Source: Fremontodendron californicum
Lineage: Eukaryota; Streptophyta; Magnoliopsida; Malvales; Malvaceae
NCBI GenBank assembly: GCA_030761205.1
Contig: JAULJL010000027.1
Coordinates: 7,817,001 to 7,881,000, forward strand
Direction of reading: 5' to 3'
Length of the DNA: 64,000 nucleotides
Made by a program: the position numbers and the translations under genes
Notes under the pieces: generated by a model
The model's database searches: none
Seen by the model: the letters and a program-made list of their open reading frames with translations, nothing else
What the model was told of the DNA's origin: nothing
Shown here: positions 20,779-33,422 of the stretch, in pieces
Layout: every line of letters starts with the position of its first letter
How positions within the stretch are numbered: position 1 is the stretch's first letter

Positions 20779-21789
20779 GCCCTTGTTAAGAAGTTTTTTG
20801 TTTTGTGTAATTAAACATTTGTTCTTTTTTCCCCAAGGCTAACATGATAGAATGTCTGTTCTGTGTGTTGTATTTTCGTTTATCCTCTCTTTCTTTAGTT
20901 CTTGCGAATTAACATTTCTGAGCTAATATAGAGGAGAATCGCACCTGTAATATTAGTTCTGTGTGTTTACTAGTACAATTGCATACATGGTAGGACCATG
21001 TTGTTATGAACGAAAACCACACAGCTATTGCTTAAAGGACACTTAGCTGCCTAATTCAGTTATGATCCTCATAGTTAATACACCTGACCATTGTTAATTA
21101 GTCCATAGCCTTTGTTGTGCTTTATTTATAATTTACCATCACCTGGTCGATTTTTTTCTTCAATGCAAATGATGCATGCTAATGTCTTTGAAGAGATGCA
21201 TCCAGTAGAGGTGCTGCAATTATGGAATATGATTTTGAAAGTCATTGCTATTTCACGTTTATGGTTGTACATGTAACCCATTAATGCATCATATTATCAG
21301 CATTTGTAAAACGATGTTTGAATGTCATATTATATAAATAGCGGGCATGAAGATTGCACTAGCATCCTGGAAACATCTCGTTTTAGAGGATGTGAGTGTT
21401 GAGGATGTCAATCTAACAAATAAGATCATACAGACGTGCTTTCTTATTTCAGGTTGTACCAATGAAAACCAGATACAAGTCCAGGGTCTAGGCTTATTTA
21501 AAAGCTTTTGAATTTACCCAGTGTTACTTATCCACTTCCTCTCTTGATACTTATGTTTTAGCTTTACTTGTTGGTTGCCCTGTTTTGACCTTAACTGAAA
21601 CTTGTGGAATTCACTAAAAATAATAATTAATTCCTTGTTCCTGGTTTCCCTGGCTTAGATATTCTAACCTGTGTTTACATAGAAGGCCAAAGCGCAAAGG
21701 TAAGCAACCAAGCAAACTTAATCTCATCTTCACTTCACTGTCTTTTCCCTGTTGCTTCATTCTGATTCATTAGTCTATAAAGATTGCAG

Positions 21790-22320
21790 CATAATGGAGT
21801 TTGAGCACTGAAGTTTCAAGTATTGGTGACTGGGCTAAGCAGATTGCTGAAGAGGCCAAACAAGCTCCATGCTTGTTCACTCAGGGACACAAGCATTGCA
21901 GATGCATCTCTAGTTAAGCAAATCAAATGAGCTGTAATGACAAAGAGTATGTGTTGGACAATTTTGGAAGTGCAAATAATACTAGAAATACTAGAGAAAT
22001 TGGGTAGTCGATGTTAAAGAGAGTGAACTCAAATTTGATGATTATAACAATTTAGCTGTGGATATGATATGATGGAGCATGTCCTGGTTGGATTTATATT
22101 ATTTAACAAGACGGATAAGGATAAGATGGTGGGTGCTTCCTGAGCTAGTAGCAGAAAATTAAAGTATAGTGGATGGATCCCGGTTACCCTGTTGGACCGT
22201 TTTTGGCAGGAGATACTCAGGCTCCTGTTGATGTGGAAGTCATGATTTGACAGGGTGTGATGGATGCATCTGGGATCAGAAATTTTTCAACTGTTCAGGT
22301 TTATCTAAGCGAGGTTGGCC
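21790..22320 (+). pseudogene. PDX1.2 pseudogene: Decayed PDX1-family copy
   Basis: Broken relic of the upstream gene. In shifting frames one reads STEVSSIGDWAKQIAEEAKQA (like EVSTLNQAKIAEEAG), then DASLVKQIK followed by a stop (like DPSLIKQIKRAV), EVQIILEILEKLG (like EAQILERVG), and finally AGDTQAPVDVEVMI followed by a stop and QGVMDASGIRNFSTVQ (like [29 protein letters not shown]). Order and spacing follow PDX1, with many stops, substitutions and a large internal loss. It is non-functional. It lies 1.6 kb downstream of intact PDX1.2, so an old tandem duplication is likely. Confidence 0.6.
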
Positions 22321-22457
22321 ATGTTGGCTGTTAAAAACTGCGATTATATTTGCACTGGTGTAGATTAGCTGGGGCTGGATGCTGCCGAGGCAAAGGAACT
22401 GAAATGCTACGCACTTGCTGACCACACTCGATGATTTGGATAAAATTGAATTGAATG

Positions 22458-22640
22458 CTAATCTGGGTTGGTTCGGTTGGTTGAGTACTTATCAGTGTCT
22501 TGACAAGAACCATGGTTCGAGTCTCACCAGTATGATTTATAAGTATCACTGTTAAGCCTTTTTGAGACTTGTGGCATGCCTTGATTCTGGATTGAGGTAG
22601 TCTTTCCTCACCTAAACTTTATTGCATAAAAAAAAAAAAC
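22458..22640 (+). mobile_element. tRNA-derived SINE
   Basis: A 183-bp element with a tRNA-like head: an A-box-like GGTTGGTTGAGTACTTATC (about 22475-22493) and a B box GGTTCGAGTCTC (about 22514-22525). It has a tRNA-unrelated body and an A-tail (22628-22639). A perfect 11-bp target duplication TGAATTGAATG flanks it (22447-22457 and 22641-22651). Confidence 0.85.
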
Positions 22641-23098
22641 TGAATTGAATGTGTTATTTTATAATGCATTAAACAAGGGCCCCGATTGTTTATTGCTGGA
22701 CATAGAATCTGTTTCTCTTGTCCATTGTATCTGATTGTATAATGCTGAAGGAATAATGTAGAATAAATTGGTTAATTAATCTCATGACTTCTTGCATAAG
22801 GGTACTTTATTCCTCGTGACACAATGTCTTAAGCTTTGCTCAGATCAATGCTTGTCTAGACTTTGAAGTTGCGATGAAATCTTTTCAGTTTTTGGCGGGA
22901 AGACAGATTACCATTATTTTTCTTCAATTGTTTCTCTTTCTGGAAATATTTATGTATAGAATCTAGTAGTCTTTCAACATCATGGCATATCATACATGAT
23001 TCTTGGTCTGCTCTTATAAGCTTATAAATAAATTGTTATTGAATTATCATCACATGGTCCATTTTATTGACCATCTTAAGTTTTAAGTAAAGTCCAGT

Positions 23099-26091
23099 TT
23101 ATTCTGTCTGAATGTTTCCAGTGTTGAATAAACACCTCAATGCAATCCCGTAAGCAGAAAATATAGCCCCATTGACTACAAAAGCTCGAGCAACAGCAGT
23201 TCCTAGGCCTCGCCATAGAACGCCATATCCCTCCTGTTTTACACTTTTGTGGAGGCAATCAACGATGCCATTGTACTTCTGTGGGGAGATCGGTGACTGA
23301 GCCTGCAGTCTGGTTTTTACGACATCCAAGGGATAGCAACAAACCCAGCTAGCAACCCCTGCTAAACCTCCTGCTATCAGCATTGTTTTCAGGGTTTCTT
23401 GGCCACTCTTTCTGCACCCTGGATGAAGCTGTTCTCGCATATACTCGTACGTCCAAAAGTAGAAGCCATGACAAGGTGCATCTCTAAGGGCAGTGATGGT
23501 AAAACCCCGGTATAGTCCCCTTAACCCTTCTGTTTTCAGTATGCTTTTAGCAACACTAATTGGCCCTGTATGAGCACTTGCCGATTGGGAAGTTGGAAAA
23601 CTTGTGTTCCGCAATTGGAGCCTGATTTTTACTAGTTCTACTGGAGAGAGCAAAATGCTCTGTAGAGCCCCAGTTCCAACTCCTCCTAGAGCAACACCTT
23701 TGTAGGAAGGAGGGTCGGTGGCAGAAAGAGATGAGTCAAATGCTCGTGAAAGAATAGCGTATATCTGGAAAACCATAGCATTCTGCAATGCACAAAACTT
23801 TCTGTCAGCAGTACTACTCTTATCCAGCTCGGAAACAATAGAAAAAAGGCAGCAAATATCAATGCAAAATCAAAATGAGATCCATTTGTCAAAAAACTAT
23901 CGAAGATCACCTGCATCTTGTCAGGTCACCCTTCCAGGGCTGTGCAAACCTGAGCTTAATGGTGCGTTTGAGCAGTCTAATTCTAATATACAGTGAAAGG
24001 CCCTATTTCAAATATTTTACAAACAACTGATATTTTCAATGTTTGTAATGCACATTGTTGCATGCATGATAACCGAGACAAGATCTATGTTACTCGGAAT
24101 CGGGTGTGAGTGTCGGATACGGATGTGTCCGATACGAGTATGTTTATTTTTTTTATAAAAGTTTTTTCATGTATTTGAAAGGTTTTCGGAGGATCATGTC
24201 TTCATATCCATATCCAGATATGCGTTGGACACGAATACTTCAGTAACAATGAAGAGTCAGAGTAACATAGGATAAGATTACTACAAACCAAGTAAGAATT
24301 TGCCAGTAATATCTTTTCAATTTTCTGTTACGTCGAATGGCTAGGCATTACAGGCACAAGCAGCTTCCTGAAATGAATCTAAGTGTGTAACCTTTCTAAA
24401 CTCTTAAATTGAGGCAGCAGGGCACAAGCACCAAAGGGGAATGGTGCCATTTCTGTTAAGTTGACCTAGGCTAGGTTTTTTTAAGATGATTCGGAGTGGA
24501 AAACTTTCATTTGCAAGTTCCTTTCTGTTATGTCTATCTTCTCTTTTGGTTGATCAATAGGACTCTGTTCCTTAATGAAAACTTGCAGAGATTAATTCTT
24601 GTAGGCAAAGAACTCTTTTTCTTATGGAAAAGGAGCAACCATTTATTATATGATATCGACCTTATTATAATTAAAATATTGGATCATGAGCAAGTATAGG
24701 CTATGGAGGAAAGAAGGGAAGGTCAGGTCTCATAAAAATCAAAATCCTTTAAAAAAAAAAAAATAAGGATTATGTTGATCCGACTCTTTATTTTTCTTTA
24801 AATACTCGTGTCTGATACATATTCAGATATGGGTATGGAGATAGGACCCTCCAAGAAATCTTCAAATACATGTAAAAACTTTAAAAAAAATTAACATATC
24901 CATGTCGGACACATATCTGTATCCAACATTCACACTCAAATCCGAATAACATAGAATAAGGCCAAATTCCTATCATAATTTCTCAGCAGGATATACTTCC
25001 TAATACATATATGTGGCTGGAAAACATCTTCAAATAAAAAAGGGCTGGAAAACATCTTCAAATAAAAAAGCCGATTAATAAGGCCAAATTCCTATCATAA
25101 TTTCTCAGCAGGATATACTTCCTAATACATATATGATACGAAAAAAATAACTAAAACACGATAAGACACAAAAAAATAACACGAACATTACACAAATACA
25201 TAAATATGTCAAAATTTATTTAATATCAATTATTAACGTATTTAAATTTATATAAATATATAACATCTTAAATACTATTATGATACGAAACAATAATTCA
25301 ATTGCCAAAAGAAAACAGGTATTGCCAGGTCAGAAATTGTAACGTTGATAAGCTATAGGCACCATATCTGGCCAAATTCCTAGACGATGACTTTACCAAA
25401 TATCAAAGCCAAGTCACCATCCCCCAGTTGTAACAGAATGAGATTAATACCAAAAAGTAAAGTGACATCAGTGAACGCAACAAATCTCTAATCAGCCAAC
25501 CTACGGTCTTTAGTAGTACTACTTTTCCAAAGCACCAGCTTCAATAAACATAAAAAAAAAGGTATTTTTGGGGGACCAAACAAGATTGATGAGTTCATTT
25601 TGTCAAAGAACATTTCATCAGCTAGATCCTGATAAGGTTCTAAGAACCCTCCATGTGATACATTTAAATGCACCTTTAAACAAAAAAATTTCCACAGAAA
25701 TATATCTTAAACTTAAAACATCAAAAATCACACCTAACTTGTGATCCACAAAAAGAAACCTTTAGATTGAAACAATTGATTGGATTGAATCAGCAACACA
25801 TAATAATTAGTAAAATGAAAAAAAAAAAAAAAAAAAAAGGAGAAAAGAAACCTGAAAGGTGACTGATGCCAATGGTGCAGTCATGCCTCTATAGAGTGCA
25901 CCAGGTCCTTCCATGGCGACAACCCGCCGGAGGATGCTAAGGGCAGAAGCAGAACCTGAATTTGAGCTTTGTTGCCGGATTCTGAGGGTGTCAAGTGGAT
26001 AACCGGAGATGATACCAGCAATGCCACCAAACCCTCCAGCCACAAATTCTCTTCCCCAGCTATTTGCAAGAAACTCTGGCCAGAAATCCAT
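23099..26091 (-). CDS. BAC2: Mitochondrial basic amino acid (arginine/ornithine) carrier BAC2
   Basis: Two exons on the minus strand: exon 1 26091-25852 (80 codons, ending SVTFQ, donor GTTTCT) and exon 2 23782-23099 (acceptor TTGCAG, starting NAMVFQIYAILSR), giving 307 aa; an ATG 12 bp upstream at 26103 would add MEHI. Mitochondrial carrier family (SLC25): three repeats, each with the PX(D/E)XX(K/R) signature: YPLDTLRIR in repeat 1, SPVELVKIRLQ in repeat 2, YPLDVVKTRLQ in repeat 3, plus six membrane helices. MDFWPEFLANSWGREFVAGG and HPGCRK are features of plant BAC2, which moves arginine, ornithine and other basic amino acids across the inner mitochondrial membrane and is stress-induced in Arabidopsis. 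The 2.07-kb intron carries M1 MITE copies B and C and a local duplication. Intact. Confidence 0.94.
24085..24270 (+). mobile_element. hAT-like MITE, family M1 copy B
   Basis: Ends CTATGTTACTCGG and AGAGTAACATAG form inverted repeats of about 11 bp. The flanking 8-mers GACAAGAT and GATAAGAT agree at 7 of 8 positions. It lies in the BAC2 intron, opposite in orientation to copy A. Confidence 0.8.
24771..24954 (-). mobile_element. hAT-like MITE, family M1 copy C
   Basis: Same core as copy A (ACTCGTGTCTGATACATATTC, CATGTCGGACACATATC) and the same orientation; ends are somewhat eroded (TATGTTGATC ... AATAACATAG). AATAAGG on both sides may be the target duplication. It lies in the BAC2 intron. Confidence 0.75.
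24959..25135. repeat. Local duplications in the BAC2 intron
   Basis: A 53-bp phrase beginning GGCCAAATTCCTATCATAAT and ending CCTAATACATATATG occurs at about 24960-25013 and again at 25082-25135. Between the copies a 28-bp unit starting GGCTGGAAAACATC is itself present twice in tandem (25015-25070). Confidence 0.85.
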
Positions 26092-26103
26092 TATATGCTC
26101 CAA

Positions 26104-29100
26104 ATCTCATTACCCAGAACAACAGAAATATGAAGTTTTCTTGTTTATATCCAAAACGCCAACTCTTTTCTGTTTCCTTCTTTTATACACAAGCAACATG
26201 AACAGGACACCTGTAGTCTTTTTTTCTTGCACGGCTTTGAATCTTCTTCCTCTGCTCAAACTAGAAACAGATTTTTACCCTTTCTTCCTTAAGAAAAAGC
26301 TTTAAAAAATCTGAAGTTTATATGATCCTGAAGCCTCTCTAAGTTTAAGATCCAGACATAAAAGGCAATACACCTAAGATACCTTAAAAGGTTCGATTCT
26401 GCCTCTATCTGTCCCTTCAACCCTTATCTAATTTCCTGCAAATGGAAAATAAAAAAACAAGTCTTTTCTATCTCCCTTTCTCTACCTCTCCAAGACTTGA
26501 TAAAACCCAAGTTCCTTTTCTTTGTAAACAGTAAAACAAATCATAACCTTACAAGAAGTTACAATTCTAATGGTGTATCTCACTTTCTGGACAATCCTTA
26601 AGTTTTTTTTTTTTCCTTGCAAAGAGGAAAGAAGAGCAACACCAAGAAAGAAAGAAAGAAAGAGGAAAATAAAAGACTCAAGAACCCAAGTGTAAAGAAC
26701 CCAAGTTTTCCTTCTTTGTTTCCTCTGACAAAAAAATAGGAGGATCGAAACAAATGCCACCGGTTGCTATTTTGTTGGGAGTGTCCAGGAGGAGGAAACG
26801 GCCAGCTTTCTCTTTTCAGGACCCCATTAGCAGCTTCCCACGTGGACCAACAAGATTTTTACACGTTAACTTCTTCTGTCCCCTCGGTCCTTCGGTGCTT
26901 TTGGGGCAGTGTTTCAGCCTTCTTTGAGTCCTTTCTTATTATTATCCCAAATCCCAATGAAAATTGTTCTCAGTGGTGGAGTGACTCAACCCATTTTTTG
27001 CCCATGGCTAATCTTCCACATGACTGCTGATTTTGATTTGTTTATATAATTTTGCACTAATGTATATATAGTACTAATAGAAAACAATCTTTGATATCAT
27101 CTGTTATCTGAAATTTTTAAAAATATTTTTATTTGATATTTATGTTTGATATATATATTTAAATATAAATATAAAAATATAATTTTTTAAATATATAAAA
27201 AATATATATTTATATCTAACATTTTTATGAATATGAGATAAAGGTTACAACTTACAGGAAGTGCTGTAGAAGGCAGATTTGTTTTGGGAAAAATTATTGC
27301 AGGCTGTAGACGATTGTTAGGCGAGGGAGGATGACATAAGCTCCATTTTGGAGAGGGGATTTTTTGATTAGATGTGGAAGCCAGGTCACCCACTCCGAAA
27401 AGACCTTCAGAAGTGGGCCACGTCAGAAAGAGGCCGTGTGGGAAAACAAAACATGTGACAAATACATGAAACTGTTTTTGTGTCATGATAATATGAATCC
27501 CACATTAATTATGTACTTAAATTTGATTAGATATTTAATTAATTACATCATTTTTTATCATAATTTTAATGAAATTTATTCGAGCTTTTGATTTAATAGT
27601 TGATGCATGTTTTTCTACTCAAAAGAGTAAGGTTCGAATTCTCCATCCAAAAATTATAAGGGTGTGTTTAATGAGGGATTTGAAAGATAGATTTTATTTC
27701 AATCAAAGTTTTCAAAAGTTTAAAAATAAATTTATTTGTTTGAATAAAAATAAATAAGAATTTCAAAATTTATAAAAAATTTTAAGAGGAAATTTGAGCA
27801 CTTCAAATTCTCTTTTGAAATTCTACCTAAAGAGGTGATTTTTCAAAATTTCTCAAAATTATCTCTCACTTTATTCCAAGGTGGTCCAATAAAAAATACA
27901 AAACTAAAAAAATAAATTATCATTTTATTTAATTATGATATATATTTTTATTTTTTTATATTATTAATAATATCTATATATTTTTACGAATCTAATAATA
28001 TTCATATTGTATTTCTTTATACATAGACATATACATATATGTATTTTTATTTTTAATATCATTATTCATATTTTATTCATATTTTTTTATTTCATGAAAT
28101 TTCAACTGCCTAAATTTTCTTCTAAAAAATTTTACCTGAACAAAACAATTATAAATTCTAACATTTTGAAATGATAAATTTTTAAATATTTTCATTTTAA
28201 ATTTATTCAAAATTTTAAAATTCTTCCTTCAAACATACTTGAGAAAGAAAAAAAATTTAATAAATCAAAATGGATCATATCTTATAAGCTGTTGTGAAGT
28301 TGCCAAATGCTAAGTGAAGATGAGATAAGTTGTCCGATTTGTCCAGGATTTTTGTTCTTAAAAGCGGTGGAGCCTTACCTCATAGAGTTGATGATAGGGA
28401 GTTAGTGCTACGTACATATTTTTATACACGTATATATATATATATTAATTTGTATATGAAATTTGTGTAGTTATTTGTAGTATTTATAAAAAATATGTAG
28501 CACCCAATTTATATATCTACATATATATAATTTTGCCTACAAGATTTTTTGGTTGTGTGACACATGTTCCTTTGAGGACAAAAAAAAAGAATTTGTATTT
28601 ATTTGTTAAAGATAATTTTGAAATTTCAATAATAAAGGGTAAATTTTTATAAAAAAAAACTAAAGAGATGAGAGTAAATCTGTTCATGGACTAGACCGGG
28701 CCGTGACCTGCAAATTTTCAATTTTCTTTATCCAAACTCAGTTTTGGGCAGGCTCGGACCTACCCATCGGCTAAAGTTATTGTTAAAATAATAATAAAAA
28801 ATTATTTTTATAATTAAATTTAAATTAAATTTTTTTATTAATTAAACAGTGATTCAGGTCGGATCAGCTTGAATCAAAAATATCTCTGCCCAGGCACGAT
28901 CCAATATGGGCCGGGTCTACCAATCGGGCTACTCGATTCTTGAGCAGGCTAGATAAGGATAGGTTAAAGAAAAAAAAGGGGAAAATGAAAAAAAAAAAAA
29001 AAGATGGAAGTGATAGATGAAGAGTATCTTATCTTACTGTATTATATATATATATATATATATCTAAATCTAAAATCTAAATTATATATAAGATTGTTGA

Positions 29101-31150
29101 CTACATTACCTCTTTGTATGACATGTATCCTCTTTAAGACATGGTTGAAAATTTTCAAATTATTCAAAATATTTATGATAAATCAACAAAACAACATTTT
29201 TTACAGTTAAAAAAAAATAAAACAAATATTTCAACTCAAAAAAAAAAAAATTAGGGGTTTCTCAAATTTTTCTCACACCGACCCGTAGTCTGCAAGCTCA
29301 ACCCTCGAGGTTTATTTATTTATTTTTCAAATTTTAATTATTATAATATTTTGGGGTTTTTGATCTTTTATAATATTTTAGAAAATAATAAATTGATAAA
29401 ATACAAACCACAATTTTTATTTTATTATTGTTCATTTATTATTTTTATATTTAAAAAATTAAATAGGCGAAATAAAATATAAAAAATGGGTTAGTAACTC
29501 ATTAATTTAGCAAAAAGGAAAAAAAATATTTTTTCAACATAAATAAAATTTATTAATAATAATTTAATCATAATAAAAATAATTTATTTTGAAATTATAT
29601 TTTAAATGATGATTTTGTTTCACAATTACATTATCATCGTTAATAGAATTTGATAACATGAAAATTAATATATTTTTATATCATAAATAAAACATATGTT
29701 ATACAATAAGATGTAAATATTTTTAGAAATAAATAACACTTACAAATACATTTGTATTGTGTAATTTATAAATAAAATAATTTTCACATATTTAATTTTT
29801 ATAATTAATAAAATATGATATATTGATATTAATATATAGAAAAATATAGAAAAAATTATTTAAATAAATAATAATAATTTAATATGAGTAAACTTAAATT
29901 TATTTATGATCATTAATTTAATTAAAAGAAATTATAAATATTAAAAAAATTCTTCAAGCGAAACGGGAAAAAAATTATAGTATATATATATATTAATAAT
30001 TATTAAACATCTGTCTCACACTAGCATTTATAAAAAAGTTCAGTTTTTATTTACGAAAATTATATATATATTTTTTAATTTTACAAACAAAATTAAGAAA
30101 CCCACATGTCTTATTTTTAATTTTTTTAAAAATTTTAAAAATATATATATATAATTTAAGGGTACGTATCATTTTATTTATCCCATTTGTAAAATTTAAA
30201 AACTTCACTAAAAAATGAATTATTCACTTGTTTAATTTTCACTAATCATTTTATTATTGTTTACTTAATATTTAGTTATGAAAAGCTCTAGCATATATAA
30301 ACTTTATGAGTATGCAGTAATCTTGAAAAGCTATGGCTATGGCTATAGCTATAGCTATAGCTATACCATATACAATGTCATGGTGGATTATGAGTTTGAA
30401 CATTTGATTGAGTGGTTAATGTATATGACCCTTTGTTTAAAGAATAAAGCTCAAGTCTTTCTTTTAAAAAAATAAAAATAAAGATATCATGCTGGATTAT
30501 GATGCATTTTAAAATTATTGTAATCATTTCATATTCAAATAAATTTTCATTTGATTAACAATTTCTTGTCATACTCAATACTCACCCACAAATATCAAAC
30601 ACTTCACCATTCCAACTCCCATCTTTATTGGCAAATATTCAAAGCCAAATCTTGCAATAACCCTTAACACTTGAATGCTAAACCATTATCATTCAAGATT
30701 CAAGAGAATTAAACAATAACTCTCAGAATTCATTTTTGATACACCAGTAATGAAGTTCTTTAACTTCACAAGCGAAATAAAAAACTTGCTATATATTTTA
30801 TTTATTTTATAATTTATTTAAATATGTGTCACTTTGTTAACTTTATTTGTGGAGTCTAAAAATTCCATTGACTATGGATGAAATGATTTTTCATGTTTAT
30901 CATCCTCTAATCCTTTCTAATTCCAACCATTTTCTTTCTCAATAGATCATCAAGAAAAAAAAAATCTTCAAATTTCCACCATGGGCTCTTTCAAAATCCA
31001 ATGTCAAGGTCTATGGGCTTCTTATTGGGTCTAAAGTCAAAATCCCAAAATCCGACTCATTTCCCTACCCATGATTATCAACCAAAAGTCGGTTTCTTTC
31101 AAATTAAATTCAACAAACAACGAAAAATTTTAGAGGGACAAAGTTACAGA
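26104..31150. other. Intergenic region between BAC2 and the next gene
   Basis: Promoter and leader of BAC2 should lie in 26104-27030, which has normal base composition; no specific element stands out. 27030-31150 is very AT-rich with no supported gene. It includes a decayed transposon-like stretch starting GGGTGTGTTTAATGAGG (27659) and ending near AAACATACTTG (28240), a GGCC-rich relic of the TAGACC MITE type (about 28685-28940), and a (TA)n run near 29046-29064. Confidence 0.5.
30329..30366. repeat. Hexanucleotide microsatellite (AGCTAT/GGCTAT)n
   Basis: About six units of GGCTAT changing to AGCTAT; the open frame that reads through it (GYGYSYSYS) is accidental. Confidence 0.9.
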
Positions 31151-31185
31151 GATGAGAGCGGCATTGCGGCAATATAGAAGAGAAA

Positions 31186-33422
31186 ATGACTCGACGCTCC
31201 CCTCTCGATTTCCCCATAGTAAGTCTTTTCCAAATCTCTTCGTTTTCTTCTTTCATTAAATTCTATTTCTTTTTTCCTTTTAGTTTATATGGGGTTGGTG
31301 TGGAAAATTTTCATTGGATTTATAATTTTTAGAGACCCATTTTTAATAAAAATTTATTCGATAGTGATTAGTGGGTGATTTTGGTTTGCTTAGGAAAGTG
31401 AAATTTGCTATCTTTTGAAGTGCTAGCAACGAATAATAGCCGACTCTCACTGGTTTCTTAAGGCCAAATCATGTAGCTACAATGATGAACCAATGTTCAA
31501 TTAGAATGTCTTAGGAGTTAGGTTTTACTTAGATCAGTATAAATGTTTATATTGGAGCTTTTCGAACAAAAATTTTAGTTTTTGAAGTCTGACGCTGGAA
31601 TATGAATGTCTCATAGGCTGATGGACAATTTGATTATGTACCAGTTTACTGATGTTTTTCATAAGTCATGTAGTACTATCTGAGGTAGGAATAGGATAGC
31701 TGCGCTAAGAATTTGATGAAGAGACCACTTAATGTGTTGGGCAGGGCACCCTTCATTTTTGTTATACCAGAGGGTTGGGATGTGATTGAGCTTAGAGTTT
31801 GATTCTTATTCATGACAGTGGTATACTATCTTTGCTGCAAGTTCCAACATTTGATCTGCTCCTTCTGACTATGACCTTGCATCTACTCTTTAGGTCATCT
31901 TAACAATTTTTTAATGTTTACACTATAATATTATATATAGAGAAGAGATCCATTTACACTAGTATAAAACGAAATTAGTTTTACATATTTTTATAACTTT
32001 TTATACAGTTTATATTTGTTTAATCCAACCGTCATATTTCATATTCTATTCACGTAGATCATGCACGTCGAGTTTCGAGTAAATTCAAAATGTGTAACTA
32101 TTTGTTCGATGTAAAAAACTTTCAACCGTTAAATATATATTGAAAAAGACAGTATTCTCGATCGATATGATAGAGATATCGGATCAATTCGAAACTTTAC
32201 ATGCACGACGAGTACAATTATATTGTTAAATCCAACGGTCGGTTTGTTAAAATATAAATCGTATAAAAAATTACGAAAGTGTGTAAAACTAATTTAGTTT
32301 TACACTAGTATAAAGTGAATCCTTCCTCTTATATATATATATTACATAATAAATTTATATATAAAAATAATATATATTATATACTTGAAAAATGAGTCTG
32401 GCCGGGTTCGAGCCTTGAATGTTGGAGTTAAAGCCCGATCCGTTTTCTAAATGGCCTAATTTTTTTGTCCATGTTCATTTTTCGGGTTTAATATTTTTGT
32501 CCAAACCTTCTCAAATATCAAGCAAACTTTCGAGTTTGGACGATTAACCGGCCCGTGGACAGGTCTAAACACTGGTATAGGCATGAATTATAGAACCTTC
32601 TTTGTTATATTTATAACACCTTCGGTGTGGATTTCAACTTGGTTTACTGTATGGTACACATGGTTTATTGTGTAAAGTTGGCAAGACCACTGAACATTGC
32701 TTATCTATTGATGGAGCTCAACAGTCTTGGCAACTAATAGCTAGTTTTTTTTTTTTTTTACTTCCCTTGCTTCCTATTCACTGGGACACAACCACTGGAA
32801 TGGCTCAGGCAAATTATAGATTAGCCATGTTTTTTCTAAATGGTTGGTCTCTCTCGATCTCTTGGTGTTTACTTGTGGATTTTATTGAATGTGAATGAAT
32901 TGCATTGCATCTTATATTGTGGTAATAAAAAAAAAAAAAAAAAAAACCTTATTGGCAGGGTTTTAAAAAAACAAAAACATGTTATTGTTTAGAGATAGAC
33001 TGCCTGGAGTCTTGTATAGTAACTTGGAACTAGGGGCAAATAACAGTGTAGTTCTAGAAAATATCACAAGATATGGGTCTTAAATTGGGATTCCCAGTGC
33101 TTTCCTCTTTCTGAAAATTCTGATAAATTGATTGTGCTGTTTTGGTGTACTTTAATTTCATGTTATATAGAAAGTTTTTTAGTTAGATTTAGACATTCTA
33201 TATTCCGTTTGCCATTCTGATCATCTTGTGTGCATAAGCATTGACTGGATGTTGAAGGAATGGAAGAGGCCCAAACCTGGGCGGAGACCAGATATTTTCC
33301 TCCAATTCAGCCCAATGAAAACACCATTACCTCCACCAATGCCAGCTGATCCTCCCGAGGAAGAAGAGGAAGAGGAAGAAGACCCTGAAAAGGAAGAACC
33401 GGAAAAGCCAGAGAAGCAATAA
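31186..33422 (+). CDS. Small conserved-looking plant protein with acidic tail, function unknown
   Basis: The last exon is clear: from about 33240 to the TAA at 33420 it encodes IDWMLKEWKRPKPGRRPD, then FSPMKTPLPPPMPADPP and a Glu-rich run ending EKPEKQ. That is a short basic/aromatic segment, a proline-rich linker and about 25 residues of mostly Glu/Lys/Pro. A likely first exon is ATG 31186 to 31218 (MTRRSPLDFPI, donor GTAAGT, phase 0), just downstream of leader-like DNA. The phase-0 acceptor that keeps the frame is TTTTTTAG before 33183; CATAAG before 33239 looks more natural but is out of phase, so a small middle exon may be missing. The intron contains a fold-back MITE. I do not recognise the family; the C-terminal exon is the part I trust. 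Confidence 0.5.
31940..32339. mobile_element. Fold-back MITE, family M2 copy 1
   Basis: About 400 bp with long imperfect inverted ends: TACACTAGTATAAAACGAAAT and TTAGTTTTACATATTTTTAT on the left are mirrored on the right by TTTACACTAGTATAAA and TTTCGTAATTTTTTATACGA (opposite sense). A core contains CTCGATCGATATGATAGAGA and mirrored ATGCACGTCGA / ATGCACGACGA. A second copy at 59409-59799 matches over its whole length. It lies in the intron of the small acidic-tailed gene. Confidence 0.8.

Noticed and set aside
22475..22530. Possible tRNA gene (B box GGTTCGAGTC)
   Set aside because: No cloverleaf can be closed; the A-tail and flanking 11-bp duplication show a SINE.
23076..23258. 60-aa minus ORF overlapping BAC2
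   Set aside because: Out-of-frame shadow of BAC2 exon 2.
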